From NCBI RefSeq assembly GCF_900110495.1, contig NZ_FODX01000002.1, forward strand, positions 310,001 to 374,000: a DNA stretch of 64,000 nt, given 5' to 3'. The position numbers and the translations under genes are program-made. The stretch is from Nitrosovibrio sp. Nv6 (GTDB lineage: Bacteria > Pseudomonadota > Gammaproteobacteria > Burkholderiales > Nitrosomonadaceae). How positions within the stretch are numbered: the stretch's first letter is position 1; every line of letters begins with the position of its first letter. A model generated the notes under the pieces. The model had not been told where the DNA came from, searched no databases, and saw nothing but the letters and a program-made list of their open reading frames with translations. Below, in pieces: positions 42,175 through 50,168 of the stretch.

Positions 42175-42340
42175 AGTATCGTCTCCTAAATTTTGGACGA
42201 AATATTATGTCACAATTTGAGAAGAGCAGGCACCGGCCTCCATAAGAGGACACCACGCAGCGGAAACGTTCCCCGTTCCCGCTTTCCCGACTTCACAATG
42301 GGCAGCTACCAAATGGCTTGCCCACGCAGGTAATTTTTAG

Positions 42341-42565
42341 CTATTTACCATTACCGCACTTGCCTTCGCCGCATTTGCCTTCACCGCACTTGCCTTCGCC
42401 GTCTTTCTTATCGCTATATTGATGGGCGTCGCTCATCATATAGCCCTTGTCGAGCAGTTGCATGCCAAAAGGGTTGTAATCCGCTGAAGCAACAGGCACA
42501 GCGCCGAGCGTAACGGCAAAAGCGGAACCAACTGCTACGGATATGATGGATTTCTTTCTAGACAT
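42341..42565 (-). CDS. Cysteine-repeat RiPP precursor (HvfA/bufferin-like)
   Basis: A 74-residue precursor with a signal peptide (cleavage after ASA, residue 28) and a C-terminal core of three EGKCG repeats (Cys60, Cys65, Cys70) ending GNGK. EGKCG is the motif that MNIO enzymes modify in oxazolin-type (HvfA) and bufferin peptides, giving copper ligation. The gene is first in the minus-strand order precursor, EF-hand paralogue, DUF692, DUF2063, with an AGGAGA ribosome site. A 166-base spacer separates it from the EF-hand gene. The core is small for the family, which often has more repeats. Confidence 0.85.
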   Translation of the reverse strand: MSRKKSIISVAVGSAFAVTLGAVPVASADYNPFGMQLLDKGYMMSDAHQYSDKKDGEGKCGEGKCGEGKCGNGK

Positions 42566-42835
42566 GGTGTTCTCCTATATGGAATGAGGGGATACTGCGT
42601 TATTGCTCGTTGGAAGTTGCGCGTTTTAGTTTTATGAAATTTAACATATATTTCGAGACAAGTGGGGGCACAATGCCGTACTTTTCGATGAACAGGACCC
42701 ATAAGGAAAAGGGAAGTGGCTATAGCGATAGCTCGGCTTGAACCGTATAAGGGGACGCCATATTTATTTTTTCCGGGGGGTATTCAAGTAATCTGAATTC
42801 TGCAAGAATTCCCGCTGTCGTGTAAGGAGGATTTC

Positions 42836-42889
42836 ATGCGAACTGGCGAACTGGAAACCGTGGAGGCTTTCAACAGGAGTTCAATATGA
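42836..42889 (+). CDS. 17-codon leader-like ORF
   Basis: A short frame encoding a 17-residue peptide (MRTGELETVEAFNRSSI). It is preceded by a near-perfect ribosome site (AAGGAGG, six bases before the ATG) and its TGA overlaps the ATG of the next short frame. This suggests real translation, perhaps as a leader that couples to the following frame. No known family. Could be chance. Confidence 0.4.
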   Translation: MRTGELETVEAFNRSSI

Positions 42890-43011
42890 ACCATGCGCTT
42901 TCAAATTGCCCCTCGATCCGGTTTTCCCGGAATTTATCTTTTATGTTCTCCTTCAGATTCTTATTGGAGTTCGAATTGACTTTGGTGCATGATACTTCAG
43001 CCGGACATTAA
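42886..43011 (+). CDS. 41-residue small ORF coupled to the leader
   Basis: A 41-residue frame starting MNHALSNCPSIRFSRNLSF. It has its own AGGAG site eight bases upstream and overlaps the preceding 17-codon frame (ATGA). The middle is rich in Phe and Leu (FMFSFRFLLEFELT). It ends 13 bases before the -10 element of dksA. No recognised family; it may be a small membrane-associated protein or a remnant. Confidence 0.35.
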   Translation: MNHALSNCPSIRFSRNLSFMFSFRFLLEFELTLVHDTSAGH

Positions 43012-43023
43012 ATCTACTTGCTG

Positions 43024-43029
43024 TATAAT
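43024..43029 (+). promoter_or_regulatory. Possible -10 element of dksA
   Basis: A consensus TATAAT preceded directly by TG, 58 bases before the dksA ATG. No good -35 hexamer lies 16-18 bases upstream, so an extended -10-like promoter is the best reading. Position suits a dksA leader of about 50 bases. Confidence 0.4.
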
Positions 43030-43087
43030 GTAATTTTCTGTAAAAGCGTCTTTATACGTAACTGGGAATATAGAGGGAATACTACAA

Positions 43088-43510
43088 ATGCCGCAAGAAC
43101 TGCGTAAACAAGCCATTCCTTATAAACCGAAGAAGGGAGAGAGCTACATGAGCTCCCAGCAGCTTATGCATTTTCGAAGCATTCTGGAGGGTATTAAGGT
43201 TGAGTTGGGGCAGGATATAGACCGAACTGTTCACACCATGCAGGATGAGGCCACGATTTTCGCCGACCCTAATGATCGCGCCAGCCAGGAATCAGACATG
43301 GCGCTGGAGTTACGGAATCGTGATCGTGAACGCAAGCTGATCAAGAAAATCGAGGAGACCATCGCCAAAATAGATACCGGTGATTACGGTTACTGTGAAA
43401 GTTGCGGCGTGGAAATTGGCCTTAAACGACTTGAAGCGCGTCCCACCGCCACTCTCTGCATTGACTGCAAAACTCTGGACGAGATAAGAGAAAAGCAGGT
43501 AGCTAAATAA
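43088..43510 (+). CDS. dksA: RNA polymerase-binding regulator DksA
   Basis: DksA enters the RNA polymerase secondary channel and works with ppGpp in the stringent response. The 140-residue protein has the coiled-coil tip acidic motif DPNDRAS (Asp60, Asp63, Ala65) and the four-Cys zinc finger (Cys103, Cys106, Cys124, Cys127). A downstream in-frame ATG (43148) exists, but the longer start fits the family, which has a 15-30-residue lead before MNEAQLAHF-like helix residues (here MSSQQLMHF). A bidirectional terminator follows. Confidence 0.96.
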   Translation: MPQELRKQAIPYKPKKGESYMSSQQLMHFRSILEGIKVELGQDIDRTVHTMQDEATIFADPNDRASQESDMALELRNRDRERKLIKKIEETIAKIDTGDYGYCESCGVEIGLKRLEARPTATLCIDCKTLDEIREKQVAK

Positions 43511-43555
43511 AACCATATTCGGCTGGTTTTTACCGCACCTTGATCACACATCATT

Positions 43556-43591
43556 AAAAAAAGCCCCTATCTCGCGATCGGGGCTTTTTTA
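43556..43591. terminator. Bidirectional terminator between dksA and pnp
   Basis: A perfect stem (AAGCCCC ... GGGGCTT) with an A-run on one side and a T-run on the other. It can end both plus-strand dksA and minus-strand pnp transcripts, which converge here. Loop about 11 bases. Confidence 0.85.
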
Positions 43592-43699
43592 TGTCATCCA
43601 AGAAACCTTACTGTATCTGCACTGCCCGCTTAACGTGGTCGGCGGAAACAGTAGTGAATCTGTTTTGTTCACGAAACCACGATCAGGACCCAGCTATAT

Positions 43700-45805
43700 T
43701 CATGTTGCCGCAGTGTCGCTAACTTCGGCCGCAATCGCCTTCATACTGAGACGCAGGCGGCCCTTGTCATCGGCCTCCAGGACCTTTACGCGCACCACCT
43801 GACCTTCCTTGAGATGATCCGCAACGTTATTGACCCGCTCATTTGCAATTTGCGAAATATGCAATAAACCATCCTTGCCGGGCAGAACACTAACGATTGC
43901 GCCAAAATCCAGAAGCTTCAAAACGGTTCCGTCGTATGTTCTCCCTACCTCAACCTCGGCAGTAATGTCCTCGATACGCTTTCTCGCCATCTCGCCGCCT
44001 TCGGCATTAATACAGGCTATCATAACAGTGCCATCGTCAGCGATATCAATTGTGGTTCCGGTCTCTTCAGTCAACGCGCGTATCACCGCGCCACCCTTGC
44101 CGATCACGTCACGGATTTTCTCGGGGTTGATCTTTATCTTGATGATACGCGGCGCATGTTCTGAAATATCCTCACGCGTCGTCGGCAGCGCCTGTTTCAT
44201 GATCTCGAGAATATGCATGCGCCCTTCCTTGGCTTGCATCAGCGCAGCCTGCAATATTTCCCTGGTAATCCCCTGGATCTTGATATCCATCTGTAGCGCG
44301 GTGATGCCCTTTTCCGTTCCGGCTACTTTAAAATCCATATCGCCCAGATGATCTTCGTCCCCAAGGATATCAGTCAGCACGGCAAATCTGTTGCCGTCCT
44401 TGATCAGGCCCATGGCGATACCCGCCACATGCGCCTTCAGTGGCACACCGGCGTCCATTAAGGCAAGACAACCCCCACAAACCGACGCCATGGAACTGGA
44501 ACCATTCGACTCTGTAATCTCGGATACGACCCGGAGTGAATAACCAAACTCTTCAGGAGAAGGAAGCACTGCAACCAGCGCTCTTTTGGCAAGACGCCCG
44601 TGACCGATTTCACGGCGCTTGGGGGTCCCTACGCGGCCAGTCTCGCCAGTGGCGTACGGCGGCATGTTATAGTGAAGCATGAAACGCTCGGAGTAGTCTC
44701 CCTGCAGCGCATCAATTTTCTGTTCATCACGTCCCGTGCCCAGTGTTGCAACGACCAGTGCCTGGGTTTCCCCGCGAGTAAACAAAGCAGAGCCGTGTGT
44801 CCGCGGTAACAGTCCGTTGCGGATCGTTATGGGGCGCACAGTGCGGGTGTCGCGCCCGTCTATACGAGGCTCACCATCCAGAATCTGGGAACGCACGATC
44901 CTCGATTCCAGAGCAAAGCACGCTTCCTTCACAGCCTGAGCATCGGGCCCGCCTTCGGCATCGACGCCGACTTCGGTAAACACCCTTGTCCAGATGCTGT
45001 CTATGGTTTCGGACCGTGTCTGTTTCTGCTTTAGGCGGAATGCGGCACGCAAATCGTCTTCCGCCAGTTCGGCAATTTTCTCCGACAGGGCAGAATCTCG
45101 TATTGCAGGCGCCCAATCCCATGCGGTCACTCCCGCTTCGTCCGCCAACTCGTTGATGGCGCTGATCGCCGCCTGCATTTGTTGATGGCCGTAAATGACG
45201 GCGCCAAGCATGACATCTTCGGGCAATTCCATCGCCTCGGACTCCACCATCAGCACAGCTTGCTGCGTACCTGCGACCACCAGATTCAATTGGGTTTGCT
45301 TCAGTTGGCTAGTGGCGGGATTCAGGATATATTCACCGTTGACATAGCCGACGCGAGCAGCGCCTATAGGCCCCTGAAAGGGAATACCGGAAAGGACCAA
45401 TGCTGCAGATGCGCCAAGCATGGCGGGTATATCGGAATCCACTTCGTTATCCGACGACAGGACAGTGGCGACGATCTGTACTTCATTGTAAAAATTTTCG
45501 GGAAATAGAGGACGAATGGGACGGTCGATCAGGCGGGATGTAAGGATTTCCTTCTCGGATGGACGACCTTCGCGCTTGAAAAAACTACCCGGTATTCTAC
45601 CGGCAGCGTAGGTTCTTTCCTGATAATCCACGGTCAGCGGGAAAAAATCCTGTCCCTGTTTGGCGTTTTTTGCACCCACCACAGTCACAAGGACCACGGT
45701 ATCACCCATGGTAACGATTACTGCGCCGTGTGCCTGTCTTGCTATTTCGCCGGTTTCAAATGTTAGTTGATGGGACCCGTATGTAATGCTTTTCTTGATT
45801 TTCAA
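43700..45805 (-). CDS. pnp: Polynucleotide phosphorylase
   Basis: PNPase degrades RNA 3'-5' by phosphorolysis as a trimer. The 701-residue protein has two RNase PH domains (first about 12-225; second 310-540, with [10 protein letters not shown] and [13 protein letters not shown]), then a KH domain ([23 protein letters not shown]) and an S1 domain ([28 protein letters not shown]). It follows rpsO in the conserved rpsO-pnp order. The 129-base gap is where RNase III processing usually acts. Confidence 0.98.
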   Translation of the reverse strand: MKIKKSITYGSHQLTFETGEIARQAHGAVIVTMGDTVVLVTVVGAKNAKQGQDFFPLTVDYQERTYAAGRIPGSFFKREGRPSEKEILTSRLIDRPIRPLFPENFYNEVQIVATVLSSDNEVDSDIPAMLGASAALVLSGIPFQGPIGAARVGYVNGEYILNPATSQLKQTQLNLVVAGTQQAVLMVESEAMELPEDVMLGAVIYGHQQMQAAISAINELADEAGVTAWDWAPAIRDSALSEKIAELAEDDLRAAFRLKQKQTRSETIDSIWTRVFTEVGVDAEGGPDAQAVKEACFALESRIVRSQILDGEPRIDGRDTRTVRPITIRNGLLPRTHGSALFTRGETQALVVATLGTGRDEQKIDALQGDYSERFMLHYNMPPYATGETGRVGTPKRREIGHGRLAKRALVAVLPSPEEFGYSLRVVSEITESNGSSSMASVCGGCLALMDAGVPLKAHVAGIAMGLIKDGNRFAVLTDILGDEDHLGDMDFKVAGTEKGITALQMDIKIQGITREILQAALMQAKEGRMHILEIMKQALPTTREDISEHAPRIIKIKINPEKIRDVIGKGGAVIRALTEETGTTIDIADDGTVMIACINAEGGEMARKRIEDITAEVEVGRTYDGTVLKLLDFGAIVSVLPGKDGLLHISQIANERVNNVADHLKEGQVVRVKVLEADDKGRLRLSMKAIAAEVSDTAAT

Positions 45806-45934
45806 TTAACTACCTTTTTCAATAAAATCATCCGGTTTCGCTTTTGCGTCAACCGATATGGCCGAATTGTTGACTCTGCTCCTGGAAAATAGCAGTTCAA
45901 TTGATCCGGCCGCCATCTCATCTGGAATGGCTAC

Positions 45935-46204
45935 CTATTTACGCAAGCCAAGGCGTTCGATTAACGCACGATAACTATCGTCGCTGCTGCGCTTCAGGTA
46001 ATCCAGCAGCTTGCGGCGGCGGCTTACCATCCGCAATAAACCACGGCGCGAATGGTGATCCTTGACGTGCGCCTTGAAATGATTGGTCAAGTCGTTGATA
46101 CGAGCGGTCAGTAACGCCACTTGCACTTCGGGAGAACCAGTATCTCCAGTCGCTCGTTGATAGTCGCGTACCACCTGTGCTTTTTGATCGGTTGTGACTG
46201 CCAT
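45935..46204 (-). CDS. rpsO: 30S ribosomal protein S15
   Basis: S15 binds 16S rRNA early in 30S assembly. The 89-residue product ([16 protein letters not shown] ... LIERLGLRK) is full length and includes [23 protein letters not shown] and [21 protein letters not shown]. The frame opens at 46225 (GIMESS), but ATG 46204 gives the standard start. It heads rpsO-pnp. Confidence 0.98.
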   Translation of the reverse strand: MAVTTDQKAQVVRDYQRATGDTGSPEVQVALLTARINDLTNHFKAHVKDHHSRRGLLRMVSRRRKLLDYLKRSSDDSYRALIERLGLRK

Positions 46205-46406
46205 GCTACTCTCCATTATGCCCAATGGGAAAGGGCGATATTTTACTCTTTAACCAGGTTAATTCTCAAGTAATGTAATGACTTTATTTCATATTTCCTG
46301 GCTCTCGGGTGATATATCCACGATATATCTGTTTTTGCTCCATACAAAAAAATAGGCGGATGCTATGCATCGACTCGAAATCCGCTTTGTCCTCTTGCTT
46401 TTCCCC

Positions 46407-47150
46407 TTAGTCTGCCACATATCCGTGAGCGGATGGGGGAAGGCGTCGGGAAATACCCATTTCCATGTCGGCGTATCGCGCTGCAACCGACAAAGTGGAG
46501 CGTGCGGCGTGCGAGTCTCTCGCCAGGCGCAGCAACGTGCCGAGAGCCAGGGATCGCCGCATCAGCAGTGGCAGAAGGCGGCCCAGGTCCGCGCTTCCAT
46601 CGGGATGCACCGCATCGAGCAGAGCTGGCGGGGGTGAGAACTCGACCGGATCCGAGATCGCTCGTACTGCCAGGAACGGTAAGCCGGCAAGAGCCGCGGC
46701 CTCTGCCACCGCACCGCTTTCCATATCCACCGCACATGCTCCGGTAGCTTGGGCCAGTTCACGTTTCGCAATAGCCGAGGTCAGAACCGCTCTGCTCGCA
46801 GCCAATACTCCACCGGTAACACGCAAGTGCAGGGGAAGGCGTTGCCGGAAGCGGTCCCGCCAGCCCAAGTCGATTTGCAAAGAGTGACCGGCGTGGATCG
46901 ACTCCGGCAATATCAGATCTCCGGGACGCAGGTTTTCATCCAATGCGCCTGCAAATCCGAAACTTATCAAGGCGGCAGCGCCACCTGCCCTCAACCCTTC
47001 TGCTGCTTCCCGGGCCGCCGCTTCGCCCATGCCGCAGAGCCATATTGCCGCGTTCTCTCCCAGGCTGATCCTTTGATTGAAAGGCAGCCGGTGCGCCGTT
47101 ATACAGCGAGCTTCCACTCGCAATGCCGTGACAATTCCAACCGCCCTCAC
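46407..47150 (-). CDS. hpnG: Hopanoid nucleoside phosphorylase HpnG
   Basis: HpnG removes adenine from adenosylhopane to give ribosylhopane. The 247-residue protein is a phosphorylase-superfamily member: VGIVTALRVEARC at the start, LISFGFAGALDENLRPGDLILPE, and the nucleoside-binding VDMESGAVAEAAALAGLPFLAVRAISD. The frame begins at 47267, but a GTG at 47150 overlaps the shc stop (GTGA) and starts the domain exactly, so it is preferred. It is the last gene of the hopanoid locus. Confidence 0.88.
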   Translation of the reverse strand: MRAVGIVTALRVEARCITAHRLPFNQRISLGENAAIWLCGMGEAAAREAAEGLRAGGAAALISFGFAGALDENLRPGDLILPESIHAGHSLQIDLGWRDRFRQRLPLHLRVTGGVLAASRAVLTSAIAKRELAQATGACAVDMESGAVAEAAALAGLPFLAVRAISDPVEFSPPPALLDAVHPDGSADLGRLLPLLMRRSLALGTLLRLARDSHAARSTLSVAARYADMEMGISRRLPPSAHGYVAD

Positions 47151-49096
47151 GCAGAAATCTTCCGGCTCAACGCATGGAATCTGGTCAAGGCCCACAGGGG
47201 AAAATACTTCGAATAGCCGTAATATTTCAGATAGAAAACCCTCGGGAAACCTGGGGCGGTAAACCAAGGTTCGTACCAGAGCCCGTCACCGCTCTGCTCG
47301 CGCAACAGGTACTCGATGCCCCGATGCACTTCCTGACTATGCTCTTCTCCTACTGCCATCAAGCCCAGCAGCGCCCAGGCCGTCTGGAAAGATGTGCTCC
47401 TTTCAAACCGGCCGGCCTTCTGAGGCTCGGCATAACTGTCGTTGCTTTCGCCCCAGCCTCCGTCGTCGCGCTGCACGGACTTTAGCCATTGGACCGCGCG
47501 CCGAATGGCGAGGTGGCCGGTATCTACGCGGGCCAGACGGAAGGCCTCCAGCACGGACCAGGTACCGTAAATGTAATTGCTTCCCCAGCGTCCGAACCAG
47601 GCGCCATTGGATTCCTGCTCGCGGAACAGATAGCTCAGGCCTCGCTGCACGGCATCCCTATGCCTGGACTCGCCATATAAAGCGAGGAAACCCGTGCAAC
47701 GGGCGGTCACATCGCTGGTAGGCGGATCGAGCAAGGCGCCATGATCGGCAAATGGAATTTCGTTGAGATAATAATAAGTATTGTTTGTGTCGAACGCTGC
47801 GAAACCGCCATTGCGAGACTGCATGCCGGCCAGCCAGTCCGCAGCGCGTACTATGCTCTTGCCATAAGCGCGAGGGTCTGCCTGATGCAAGGCCCAAGCC
47901 ACCGCGGCAGTGTCGTCCAGATCCGGGTAATGAGGGTTGGCGTACTGGAAGGCCCAGCCGCCACCCGGCAAGTCGGGATGTTCTTCCTGCCAGTCCGCGG
48001 GTGCGTCGAGTATCTGGCTGGGGATGAGCCAGTCAAGCGCTTTTTGGATGGGCTTCTGATCGGTATCGGCATCCTCCTGGATGGCGAGGCATGTCAGAAC
48101 GGTATCCCACACGGGCGATACGCAGGGCTGGCACCAGACGCGCTCACCTTCATCCACCAGCAGTCCGCGCAGTGCCTGACGGCACTGCTCCCGATAAGGA
48201 TGCTCGTAAGGATAGCCCAGCAATGCCAGTGCCTCACCTGCATTTACAATGGCGGGGAAGATGCCTCCAAGACCGGAATCGCCGTTGAGCCGCTCCACGA
48301 TCCAGCGTTCCGCGCGGCGCAGCGCAACGCGGCGCAGAGCGTGCGGAATGAACGGCTCGAATAGCGAAGCAGTCCGCTCCAGTACCAGAAACAGACGATT
48401 GAGGCTGGTGCGCACTGGAAAGTAGTTCCGTTCTTCCTCCGGAGATACTGTAAACAGCTCACGGATGTGAATCTTGCGCGGGTTCGCCGCGTGGGCTTTC
48501 AAACTGCATAGAATGGATAGCGGTATCGTGACAGTGCGAGACCAGTATGCCACCTTGCTCAGGTGGAAAGGAAACCACCGGGGCAACAGAATGATTTCCA
48601 CCGGTACAAATGGAACGCCGCGCCAGGGGAGCTGGCCATACATCGCGAGCAATATCCGTGTGAAAACATTTGCCCGGGCTGCGCCCCCGTGTTTCAAAAC
48701 GGCTGCCCGCGCGCGCTTCATGTGCGGCGCATCCGGTGAATCGCCGACGATTTTCAGGGCATAATAAGCCTTGATCGTACAGCTCAGATCGAACTCGCCG
48801 CCGTAGTACAACGGCCAGCCGCCATGTGCAGGGTCCTGTTTTTCACGGATAAACCGGGCAAGCCTGACCTCCAGATCGACGTCGATATCATCCATGAAGT
48901 GCATCATCAGCACATACTCGGCTGGAATCGTACAGTCCGCCTCCAGCGGAAAACACCAATGACCATCCTCTTTCTGCTGGGACAGCAACGCATTACGAGC
49001 CGCGGCCAATCCATCTTCCAGGGGTGTTGTTGTAATAGTTGAGTTCTGATGTCGATCTCGCGAAGACAATCTGGCGGCACCTCCAAATCTGTTCAT
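47147..49096 (-). CDS. shc: Squalene-hopene cyclase
   Basis: Shc (HpnF) cyclises squalene to hopene or hopanol. The 649-residue protein has the catalytic DxDD motif D392-L-D394-D395 in HYPDLDDTAAVAWALH and several QW repeats (such as REKQDPAHGGWPLYYGG, MQSRNGGFAAFDT, QESNGAWFGRWG and REQSGDGLWYEPWF). A GGGWAFQYANPHYPD segment lies before the acid motif. The order on the minus strand is hpnH-hpnM-hpnN-mlaA-shc-hpnG. Squalene synthesis genes (hpnCDE) are not in the window. Confidence 0.97.
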   Translation of the reverse strand: MNRFGGAARLSSRDRHQNSTITTTPLEDGLAAARNALLSQQKEDGHWCFPLEADCTIPAEYVLMMHFMDDIDVDLEVRLARFIREKQDPAHGGWPLYYGGEFDLSCTIKAYYALKIVGDSPDAPHMKRARAAVLKHGGAARANVFTRILLAMYGQLPWRGVPFVPVEIILLPRWFPFHLSKVAYWSRTVTIPLSILCSLKAHAANPRKIHIRELFTVSPEEERNYFPVRTSLNRLFLVLERTASLFEPFIPHALRRVALRRAERWIVERLNGDSGLGGIFPAIVNAGEALALLGYPYEHPYREQCRQALRGLLVDEGERVWCQPCVSPVWDTVLTCLAIQEDADTDQKPIQKALDWLIPSQILDAPADWQEEHPDLPGGGWAFQYANPHYPDLDDTAAVAWALHQADPRAYGKSIVRAADWLAGMQSRNGGFAAFDTNNTYYYLNEIPFADHGALLDPPTSDVTARCTGFLALYGESRHRDAVQRGLSYLFREQESNGAWFGRWGSNYIYGTWSVLEAFRLARVDTGHLAIRRAVQWLKSVQRDDGGWGESNDSYAEPQKAGRFERSTSFQTAWALLGLMAVGEEHSQEVHRGIEYLLREQSGDGLWYEPWFTAPGFPRVFYLKYYGYSKYFPLWALTRFHALSRKISA

Positions 49097-49254
49097 ATTT
49101 TTACCTGCATTGCCTTAGGCGGGACCGGATAAGCCCAGCCGTTTGGCGTAAAAGTAGTTACGGAAATAACTTTTTTTGCATGAACCGTTAAATGCATTCA
49201 TGACGCGAGTACCTGTGACCTTCGGATAAGAGCGCTCCATTCCCAGATCGAGCA

Positions 49255-50034
49255 TCAACGTAATGGCTCGACTGCGGCCTCATTCCGTACAGTATCGTCG
49301 AACATTGGATCGTCGTAGGTCTCGGGGGGCGGGTCGCCGTCATAGATCAAATGCTTGCGCTGCTGCAAAAATCCCTCGCGGACAAACAGATAAGGATCCA
49401 GGGCCGCCTGGTCACGGACGCGCATGGGACCTGACAACCTCGCGCGTCTGTCAATAATGCTTAAAACCGTGACCGGACCGACAATTGCGGTGCTGGCAAC
49501 GGTACCGGCATAAAATAAAAGATTGCTGAAAACACTTACGGGAATACCTGGCGCATCGCGGTAGGTACTGGGCCCGATCAGGGGGACAAAAAGATAAGAC
49601 CCGGTGTCAACGCCCCAAACACCCAATGTCTGCCCAAAGTCTTCGTCATGCTGCGGCAAGCCCATGGGCGCCGCCATATCAAAAAGTCCACCCAGACCAA
49701 CTGTCGAATTGACGACAAATCGCAGGCTATCCTGAAAGCCCTGCTTTACCTTACCTTGTAAAAAATCGTTCAGAATAACATTCGGGTATGCAAGGTTGTC
49801 ATAGAAGTTTCCGATCGAACGCTGCATTGGGTCAGGCACATACTTTATATAGACATCGGCAACCGGCGCCAGAACATTCCGGTCTATCGTGTCCGTAAAG
49901 TTATAGAATTTGCGATTGGTTTCCTCATTGGGATCTACCGGGTCTATGCTTGCATCGTTTGTACGCATGGTGGCGCAACCCGTAAACAGTGATGCGCATA
50001 CTAGCAATAGAGCGGTTGTCCGGCTATGCGTCAT
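49255..50034 (-). CDS. mlaA: MlaA/VacJ-family lipoprotein
   Basis: MlaA is an outer-membrane lipoprotein that removes misplaced phospholipids from the outer leaflet. The 259-residue product has a lipobox (SLFTGC, Cys20) and the family stretches DPNEETNRKFYNFTDTIDRNVL, YPNVILNDFLQGKVKQGFQDSLRFVVNSTVGLGGLFD and PQHDEDFGQTLGVWGVDTGSYLFVPLIGPS. Its place between hpnN and shc suggests work on hopanoid or lipid transport together with the MlaC-like HpnM (inference). Other mla genes are absent here. Confidence 0.92.
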   Translation of the reverse strand: MTHSRTTALLLVCASLFTGCATMRTNDASIDPVDPNEETNRKFYNFTDTIDRNVLAPVADVYIKYVPDPMQRSIGNFYDNLAYPNVILNDFLQGKVKQGFQDSLRFVVNSTVGLGGLFDMAAPMGLPQHDEDFGQTLGVWGVDTGSYLFVPLIGPSTYRDAPGIPVSVFSNLLFYAGTVASTAIVGPVTVLSIIDRRARLSGPMRVRDQAALDPYLFVREGFLQQRKHLIYDGDPPPETYDDPMFDDTVRNEAAVEPLR

Positions 50035-50168
50035 GATCAGTAAGGAGCGGCCAATCTTGTTAGTTCTGGAGTATCCTGAGATTTGCGGTGTTTCCCAATG
50101 CGATTAAACCATTACAAGGTGCGAAGTATAAACAATAATTGCCGAACTAGACATAAGTTATCGGACGA

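Larger units (their letters stand above)
42566..43087. other. Intergenic region between the precursor and dksA genes
   Basis: A 522-base divergent gap. It should hold the promoter of the minus-strand MNIO cluster near 42600-42660 and that of dksA near 43024. Two short coupled plus-strand frames (42836-42889 and 42886-43011), the first with an excellent ribosome site, are listed separately. No hairpin or repeat stands out elsewhere. Confidence 0.5.
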
